NCBI GenBank assembly: GCA_963744575.1 | Contig: CAVUUF010000007.1 | Span: 14,726-78,725, forward strand | DNA length: 64,000 nt | Origin: Palsa-504 sp963744575 | Lineage (GTDB): Bacteria > Actinomycetota > Actinomycetes > Streptosporangiales > Streptosporangiaceae | Direction of reading: 5' to 3' | Part shown: positions 59,006-64,000 of the stretch, in pieces | How the letters are laid out: the number at the start of each line of letters is the position of its first letter | Numbering within the stretch: the stretch's first letter is position 1 | The notes under the pieces: model-generated | What the model was told of the DNA's origin: nothing | Seen by the model: only the letters and a program-made list of their open reading frames with translations | The model's database searches: none | Program-made: the position numbers and the translations under genes

Positions 59006-60319
59006 CTAGGGGCGGCCCAGGACGCGGACGGTCCAGCCGGCCTGGCGCCAGAGCGCGGCGTCCAGGCAGCAGCGGGCGTCGATGATGACCCGGCGGGCGA
59101 CGACCCGGGCCAGCGCGGCCGGGTCGATGGCCCGGTAGTCCGACCACTCGGTGAGGTGCAGGACGAGATCCGCGTCCTGCGCCGCCTCCGGGACCGAAGG
59201 GGCGTACCGCAGGGCCGGCCGTTTCCTGGCCGCGCTGGGCATCGCCACCGGGTCGTGCACGGACACCAGAGCCCCCTCGGCGGCCAGCCGGTCGCAGATG
59301 GCCAGGCTGGGGGAGTCCCGGACGTCGTCGCTGTTGGGCTTGAACGCCACGCCGAGCACCGCCACCCGCCGGCCGGCGAGTGTGCCGCCGGCCGCGTCGC
59401 GGGCCAGCTCGACCACCCGGTCGCGCCGCCCGAGGTTGATCGCGTCTACCGTGCCCAGCAGGCTGACCAGGGAACTCACCCCGAGTTCGGCGGCGGCGGC
59501 GCGGAACCCCCGGATGTCCTTGGGCAGGCAGCCGCCGCCGTACCCGAGCCCGGGGGACAGGAACCGCCGGCCGATCCGCTCGTCGTAGCCGAGCGCTTCG
59601 GCCAGCGGCATCACGTCGGCTCCCGCCTCCTCGCAGACCTCGGCCATGGCGTTGATGAAGGAGATCTTGGTGGCGAGGAACGCGTTGGCGGCCACCTTGA
59701 CCAGTTCGGCCGTCTCCAGGTCCATCACCAGCAGCGGGGTGCCCGCCTCGGCCGGCCCGCGGTACACCTCGCGCAGCAGCGCCTCGGTCCGGGCGGACGT
59801 CACGCCGAGCACGATCCGGTCGGGCGCCAGGCTGTCCTGCACCGCGAACCCCTCGCGCAGGAACTCCGGGTTCCAGGCCAGGTCGACCCGCGGCCCGGCC
59901 GGGGCGCTCGCCCGCATCAGGTCCAGCACCTGCCGGGCCGTCCCGACCGGCACCGTCGACTTGCCCACGACCAGGCAGGGTGACGTCAGGTGCGGGGCGA
60001 GCGCGCCGGCCGCCGCGTGGACCGCGCTGAGGTCGGTCCGGCCGGCCTGGCCCTCGGGCGTCCCTACGCATATGAAGTGGACCTCGCCGAACCGGCCGAC
60101 CTCGGCGAACGACGTGGTGAACCGCAGCCGACCGGATTCGGTGTTCTTGCGCAGCAGCGGTTCCAGGCCGGGCTCGAAGAAGGGGGCCTCGCCCCGGGAC
60201 GCCATCGCGATCTTCTCCGCGTCGACGTCGATCGCCAGCACCTCGTGCCCGAGATCCGCCATGCAGACGGCGTGCGTGAGCCCGAGATATCCGGTCCCGA
60301 TGACGGTGACCCGCGGCAA
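59006..60319 (-). CDS. UDP-glucose 6-dehydrogenase
   Basis: 437 residues. The Rossmann motif is VTVIGTGYLGLTHAVCMADLGH, the central block is EFLREGFAVQD and the catalytic cysteine lies in LGYGGGCLPKDI. It oxidises UDP-glucose to UDP-glucuronate for capsule or glycan precursors. It is convergent with folD and divergent from etfB. Confidence 0.93.
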   Translation of the reverse strand: MPRVTVIGTGYLGLTHAVCMADLGHEVLAIDVDAEKIAMASRGEAPFFEPGLEPLLRKNTESGRLRFTTSFAEVGRFGEVHFICVGTPEGQAGRTDLSAVHAAAGALAPHLTSPCLVVGKSTVPVGTARQVLDLMRASAPAGPRVDLAWNPEFLREGFAVQDSLAPDRIVLGVTSARTEALLREVYRGPAEAGTPLLVMDLETAELVKVAANAFLATKISFINAMAEVCEEAGADVMPLAEALGYDERIGRRFLSPGLGYGGGCLPKDIRGFRAAAAELGVSSLVSLLGTVDAINLGRRDRVVELARDAAGGTLAGRRVAVLGVAFKPNSDDVRDSPSLAICDRLAAEGALVSVHDPVAMPSAARKRPALRYAPSVPEAAQDADLVLHLTEWSDYRAIDPAALARVVARRVIIDARCCLDAALWRQAGWTVRVLGRP

Positions 60320-60434
60320 CTGGCCCTCCTGCCTGTGGACGTTCCTTATCGATTCTTACCCATCAGGAACTCTAGGCGCCGCCGTGGCGGTATCGGGCAG
60401 CTTGCCGTTTGGTGAAACGGCCGTTACCGTCGCC

Positions 60435-60464
60435 TTGGTGAATTAACTTACCAGCGAGTAACAT
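60435..60464 (+). promoter_or_regulatory. etfBA promoter with an operator-like inverted repeat
   Basis: TTGGTG (60435-60440), 18-bp spacer and TAACAT (60459-60464). The inverted repeat TTACCAGCGAGTAA (60448-60461) fills the spacer and overlaps the -10. TTAC/GTAA repeats of this type suit TetR-family regulators of fatty-acid oxidation, so repression is plausible. The leader would be about 108 bases. The whole 60320-60578 gap has no gene. Confidence 0.55.
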
Positions 60465-60537
60465 AGCCGTCGCGGACCCGGTGCCGTCCGCCGCTTCGCG
60501 GTTTGGCAGGCTGTATGCCAGCAGCTCTGCTGCCTCT

Positions 60538-60550
60538 GGGGGGTGCCCCC
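60538..60550 (+). other. Hairpin in the etfB leader
   Basis: GGGGG and CCCCC with a three-base GTG loop, about 12 bases before the AAGGAGG site of etfB. A GCAGC/GCTGC stem lies just upstream. It may influence translation or attenuation and resembles the shorter members of the G6/C6 palindromes. Confidence 0.45.
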
Positions 60551-60578
60551 GGCTAGACCAAGGAGGTCGGTGTAGTCC

Positions 60579-61373
60579 ATGAACATCGTCGTGTGCGTCA
60601 AGCAGGTGCCAGATACCGCTGTCGAACGCAAGCTCAAGCCCGCGGACGGCACGCTGGACCGCGCGTCGGTGGATGGCCTTATCAACGAGCTCGACGAGTA
60701 CGCCATCGAGGAGGGGCTGCAGATCGCCGAGGCGCAGCGCGCGGCGGGGAACGAGGCCGAGGTCACCATCATGACCATGGGCCCGGAGAAGGCCACCGAG
60801 TCGATCCGCAAGGCGCTGTCCATGGGCGCGGACAAGGCCGTGCACCTGCTGGACGACGCGCTGGCCGGCTCGGACGCGCTGTCCACCTCCTACGCGCTGG
60901 CCCAGGTGCTCGGGCAGACCGGCTTCGACCTGGTGATCTGCGGCTCGGAGTCGACCGACGCCCGGATGGGCGTGATGGCGGCGATGCTGGCCGAACGGCT
61001 GGATGTGCCGCAGGTCTCGCTGGTGAGCAAGGTGGACATCGACGGCTCGGTGATCCGCGCCCGGCGGGTCTCCGATGACGGCTACCTGGAGGTGGAGGCC
61101 TCGCTGCCCGCGGTGATCAGCGTGGTCGAGAAGATCAACGAGCCGCGTTACCCGTCGTTCAAGGGCATCATGGCGGCGAAGAAGAAGCCGGTGCAGACGA
61201 TGACGCTGGCCGACGCGGGCATCGACCCGGCCCTGGTGGGGCTCGGCGGCGCGGCCACCGAGGTGGTCGATCACGCCCAGCGGCCGCCGCGCCAGGCCGG
61301 CACGGTGGTCAAGGACGAGGGCGACGGCGGGGTCAAGATCGCCGAGTTCCTGGCCGCGCAGAAGTTCATCTGA
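60579..61373 (+). CDS. etfB: Electron transfer flavoprotein beta subunit
   Basis: 264 residues. It opens MNIVVCVKQVPDTAVERKL and holds LINELDEYAIEEGLQ and the AMP/FAD-binding region DLVICGSESTDARMG. With EtfA it carries electrons from acyl-CoA dehydrogenases to the quinone pool. AAGGAGG stands 12 bases before the ATG. Confidence 0.96.
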   Translation: MNIVVCVKQVPDTAVERKLKPADGTLDRASVDGLINELDEYAIEEGLQIAEAQRAAGNEAEVTIMTMGPEKATESIRKALSMGADKAVHLLDDALAGSDALSTSYALAQVLGQTGFDLVICGSESTDARMGVMAAMLAERLDVPQVSLVSKVDIDGSVIRARRVSDDGYLEVEASLPAVISVVEKINEPRYPSFKGIMAAKKKPVQTMTLADAGIDPALVGLGGAATEVVDHAQRPPRQAGTVVKDEGDGGVKIAEFLAAQKFI

Positions 61374-61384
61374 GGGGGAGCGAC

Positions 61385-62338
61385 ATGGCTGAGATCCTGG
61401 TCCCCGCCGAGCACACCGGCGAGGACGTCAAGAAGGTCACGCTCGAGCTGATCACGCTGGCCCGCCGGTTCGGCGAGCCGTCGGTGGTGTGGACCGGGCC
61501 GGGCGCGGAGGCCGGCCAGGCGCGGTGCGCCGAGTACGGCGCGGCCCGGGTGTACGTCGCCGCCGACGCGGCCCTCGACGACTACGTCGTGGCTCCGGCC
61601 GTCGGGTTGCTGGCCCAGCTGGTCGCCGAGAAGTCCCCGGCGCTCGTGCTGCTGGCCGGCACGGCCCAGGGCAAGGAGGTCGCGGGCCGGCTCGCGGTCA
61701 AGACCGACTCCGGCGTGCTCACCGACGTGGTGGACCTGCAGCCGGGCGAGGACGGCCCGGTCGCCGAGCAGCTGAACTTCGGCGGCGCGGTCATCGTCCA
61801 CTCCCGGGTCAGGCGGGGGACGCCGATCGTGGCGATGCGGCCCAACTCGGTGGCGCCCGAGCCCGCGTCGGGCGCGGCGGAGCTCTCCCCGGTGTCGCTG
61901 GCCGCCGAAGCCGCCGGCGCCCGGGTCACCAACCGGGTGGTGGCCGAACGCGGCGAGCGCCCGGACCTGACCGAGGCGACGATCGTGGTCTCGGGCGGCC
62001 GCGGGACCGGCGGAGCCGAGGGCTTCGGCGTCATCGAGCAGCTCGCCGACTCGCTCGGCGCCGCCGTCGGCGCCTCGCGGGCGGTGACCGACGCGGGCTG
62101 GTACCCGCACCAGTTCCAGGTCGGCCAGACCGGCAAGACCGTATCGCCGCAGCTGTACATGGCGATCGGGATCTCCGGCGCCATCCAGCACCGGGCCGGG
62201 ATGCAGACCTCCAAGACGATCATCGCCGTGAACAAGGACCCGGAGGCGCCGATCTTCGAGCTGGCCGACTTCGGCATGGTCGGCGACCTGTTCAAGGTGG
62301 TACCACAGCTGCTGGAGGAAATCGGCAAGCGCAAGTAG
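61385..62338 (+). CDS. etfA: Electron transfer flavoprotein alpha subunit
   Basis: 317 residues. The C-terminal FAD domain is clear: IVVSGGRGTGGAEGFGVIEQLA, VGASRAVTDAGWYPHQFQVGQTGKTV and AIGISGAIQHRAGMQTSKTIIAVNKDPEAPIF. It lies 11 bases after etfB with GGGGGAG as ribosome-binding site. A cysteine desulfurase follows, as often in actinobacteria. Confidence 0.96.
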   Translation: MAEILVPAEHTGEDVKKVTLELITLARRFGEPSVVWTGPGAEAGQARCAEYGAARVYVAADAALDDYVVAPAVGLLAQLVAEKSPALVLLAGTAQGKEVAGRLAVKTDSGVLTDVVDLQPGEDGPVAEQLNFGGAVIVHSRVRRGTPIVAMRPNSVAPEPASGAAELSPVSLAAEAAGARVTNRVVAERGERPDLTEATIVVSGGRGTGGAEGFGVIEQLADSLGAAVGASRAVTDAGWYPHQFQVGQTGKTVSPQLYMAIGISGAIQHRAGMQTSKTIIAVNKDPEAPIFELADFGMVGDLFKVVPQLLEEIGKRK

Positions 62339-62377
62339 CCGCGGGGTTGCCCGTTACATCTGTTTCTGGCCGGCGGC

Positions 62378-62383
62378 TAGGCT
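62378..62383 (+). promoter_or_regulatory. -10 box TAGGCT upstream of the cysteine desulfurase gene
   Basis: TAGGCT ends ten bases before ATG 62394, so the predicted start leaves a leader of only a few bases. It repeats the TAGGCT layout of tsaB and the B12-binding gene. Confidence 0.5.
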
Positions 62384-62393
62384 GTACGGAGCC

Positions 62394-63578
62394 ATGAGTT
62401 CGTACCGCACAGACCCCGCGTACCTGGATCACGCGGCGACGACGCCGATGCGGCCCGAGGCGATCGCGGCGATGGCCGAGGAACTCGGGCAGCTCGGGAA
62501 TCCGTCGTCGCTGCACGCCGCGGGCCGGCGCGCCCGCCGGGTGGTGGAGGAGTCCAGGGAGCAGCTCGCCGAGGTGTTCGGAGCCCGGCCGAGCGAGATC
62601 GTCTTCACCAGCGGCGGGACCGAGGCGGACAACCTCGCCGTGAAGGGCCTGTACTGGGCCCGCCGCGAGGATTCCCGGCGGCGGGTCCTCACCACCTCGG
62701 CCGAACACCACGCGGTCCTGGATTCGGTGCGCTGGCTGGAGGAGGCGCAGGGTGCCGAGGCCATCTGGCTCGCCGTCGGCGCCGACGGCCTGATCCGGCC
62801 GGAGGTGCTGCGCGCCGCGATCGCGCAGGCCCCCGAGCAAGTGGCCATGGTCAGCGTGATGTGGGCGAACAACGAGGTCGGCACGGTGCAGCCGGTCTGC
62901 GAGCTGGCCGCGGTGGCGCACGAGTCCGGCGTGCCGTTCCACACCGACGCGGTGCAGGCCGCCGCGCAGCTTCCGGTCGACTTCGCGGCCAGCGGGGCGG
63001 ACGCGCTCACGGTGAGCGGTCACAAGCTCGGCGGCCCGGTCGGCGTGGGGGCGCTGATCCTGGCCCGCGGCGCGGCGCCGGTCCCCGTGCTGCACGGCGG
63101 CGGCCAGGAGCGTGACATCCGCTCCGGCACCCTCGACACCCCGGCGATCAGGGCGTTCGCGGTGGCGGCCGCGGAGAGCGCCCGGCAGCGCGCCGACGAG
63201 GCCGAGCGGGTGGCCGCGCTGCGGGACGAACTGGTGCGCCAGGTCCTGGCCGCCGTGCCCGACGCCGTGCTCAACGGCCCGCCGCCGGGACCCGGACGGC
63301 TGCCCGGGAACGCGCACTTCTCCTTCCCCGGCTGCGAGGGCGACGCGCTGCTCATGCTGCTCGACGCCAACGGCATCGCCTGCTCCACCGGCTCGGCGTG
63401 CACCGCGGGCGTGGCCGAACCCAGCCATGTGCTGCTGGCCATGGGCGCGGACGACTCGCGGGCCCGCGGCTCGCTCCGCTTCTCGCTCGGCCACACCTCC
63501 ACCAAGCGCGACGTCGACTCGGTGGGCCTGGTGATCGGCGAGGTCGTCGACCGCGCCCGCCGCGCCGCCGCCCGCTGA
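62394..63578 (+). CDS. Cysteine desulfurase (NifS/IscS type)
   Basis: 394 residues. It opens AYLDHAATTPMRPEAI; the PLP lysine lies in TVSGHKLGGPVG, the histidine in SAEHHAVLDS and the catalytic cysteine in SACTAGVAEPSHVLLAMG. It donates sulfur for tRNA thiolation and Fe-S clusters. It is the gene before mnmA, which needs this sulfur, so they probably act together. Confidence 0.95.
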   Translation: MSSYRTDPAYLDHAATTPMRPEAIAAMAEELGQLGNPSSLHAAGRRARRVVEESREQLAEVFGARPSEIVFTSGGTEADNLAVKGLYWARREDSRRRVLTTSAEHHAVLDSVRWLEEAQGAEAIWLAVGADGLIRPEVLRAAIAQAPEQVAMVSVMWANNEVGTVQPVCELAAVAHESGVPFHTDAVQAAAQLPVDFAASGADALTVSGHKLGGPVGVGALILARGAAPVPVLHGGGQERDIRSGTLDTPAIRAFAVAAAESARQRADEAERVAALRDELVRQVLAAVPDAVLNGPPPGPGRLPGNAHFSFPGCEGDALLMLLDANGIACSTGSACTAGVAEPSHVLLAMGADDSRARGSLRFSLGHTSTKRDVDSVGLVIGEVVDRARRAAAR

Positions 63579-63740
63579 CCCGCCCCACTGGTGCCGTCCG
63601 CCCCACTGACGCCCCCCGCCCCGCCGCCGCGTGGCCCACCCCGTTAAGGCCGCTCGCTGGGCACGGGCAGCGGCATCGCCCGGTGGGACATCGGCTCACT
63701 TCACCCGGATGTCTGGGCGGGAGTGGTGATACCCGGCACG

Positions 63741-63746
63741 TAGCCT
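63741..63746 (+). promoter_or_regulatory. -10 box TAGCCT giving a leaderless mnmA mRNA
   Basis: TAGCCT ends six bases before GTG 63753. The preceding intergenic stretch (63579-63740) holds two copies of CGCCCCACTG but no gene. Confidence 0.5.
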
Positions 63747-63752
63747 TGAGGC

Positions 63753-64000
63753 GTGAGTGGTCTTCGGGTGCTGGCGGCGATGTCCGGCGGGGTGGATTCC
63801 GCGACCGCCGCGGCGCGGGCGGTGGACGCGGGCCACGAGGTGACCGGCGTCCACCTGGCGCTCTCGGCGAACCCGTCGTCCTACCGGACCAGAGCGCGCG
63901 GCTGCTGCACGCTGGAGGACGCGCGGGACGCCCGGCGGGCCGCCGACGTCATCGGCATCCCGTTCTACGTCTGGGACATGGCCGAGCGCTTCCACCGCGA
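63753..64000 (+). CDS. mnmA: tRNA-uridine 2-sulfurtransferase MnmA, 3'-truncated by the window edge
   Basis: The first 82 codons are present. The PP-loop is LAAMSGGVDSATAAARAV, followed by TGVHLALS and RGCCTLEDARDARRAADVIGIPFYVWD, the conserved MnmA N-terminus. It thiolates U34 of tRNA with sulfur from cysteine desulfurase. The frame is open to the last base of the window. Confidence 0.95.
   Translation, partial: MSGLRVLAAMSGGVDSATAAARAVDAGHEVTGVHLALSANPSSYRTRARGCCTLEDARDARRAADVIGIPFYVWDMAERFHR

Noticed and set aside
1..64000. tRNA, rRNA, tmRNA or RNase P genes
   Set aside because: Scanning the intergenic regions by eye gave no cloverleaf with T-loop consensus and no rRNA-like conserved blocks. 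A tRNAscan or Rfam run would settle this.

Overview
The window is chromosomal DNA of a high-GC actinobacterium. Evidence: strong G/C at third codon positions, GTG and TTG starts, the actinobacterial gene order adk-map-infA-rpmJ-rpsM-rpsK-rpsD-rpoA-rplQ-truA, a conservon (sensor kinase, DUF742, GTPase), a WhiJ/DUF397/ATPase-type regulator trio, and many leaderless mRNAs. I cannot name the species; a filamentous or Streptosporangiales-like lineage fits best.

Layout. 1-6.8 kb: end of the ribosomal-protein/RNA-polymerase operon. 7-8.3 kb: a repeat-rich membrane protein on the minus strand. 8.4-12.7 kb: rplM-rpsI, glmM and nnr. 12.8-17.7 kb: alr and the t6A/N-acetylation group tsaE, tsaB, rimI, tsaD, interrupted by one lipoprotein-like membrane gene. 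17.8-21 kb (minus): APC permease, PIG-L deacetylase and CoxG-like protein. 21.3-28.7 kb: a saccharopine-dehydrogenase-like enzyme, the XRE/DUF397/ATPase trio and a conservon that lacks its roadblock gene. 28.9-34.6 kb: pcrA, a repeat-rich membrane protein, an LCP protein and an orphan B12-binding domain. 34.8-41.6 kb: VIT transporter, then a cobalt-type nitrile hydratase operon (amidase, nthB, nthA, accessory) followed by two Ni/Co transporters. 41.8-49.4 kb: accessory metabolism (acyl-CoA synthetase, wHTH, dehalogenase-like hydrolase, HAD phosphatase, two divergent DUF1990 genes, a 3-hydroxyisobutyrate-dehydrogenase-like enzyme). 49.4-51.5 kb: a gene graveyard. 51.5-64 kb: housekeeping genes sucCD, a DUF6350 protein, purN-purH, folD, ugd, etfBA, cysteine desulfurase and mnmA (cut by the window edge).

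The most coherent story is the nitrile/cobalt block. The amidase, nitrile hydratase beta and alpha subunits and the accessory protein are joined by 4-bp stop/start overlaps, and the alpha subunit has the Co-type CTLCSC claw. Directly downstream are two NiCoT permeases facing each other. The first has a Nur-type (nickel-sensing Fur family) box lying on its -35 element and a leaderless GTG start. The second is preceded by a clear cobalamin riboswitch. The metal supply therefore seems to be controlled by two different signals.

Other signals worth attention are a family of G6/C6 palindromes found in three loci, including an in-frame insertion inside purH; a pseudogene cluster (decarboxylase, hemerythrin, ChaB, tyrosine integrase); an apparent frameshift in a small membrane protein; a tsaE frame that runs about 350 bp into the next gene; and repeated TANNNT boxes 6-8 bp before start codons. 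I saw no rRNA, tRNA, CRISPR array or intact insertion sequence.
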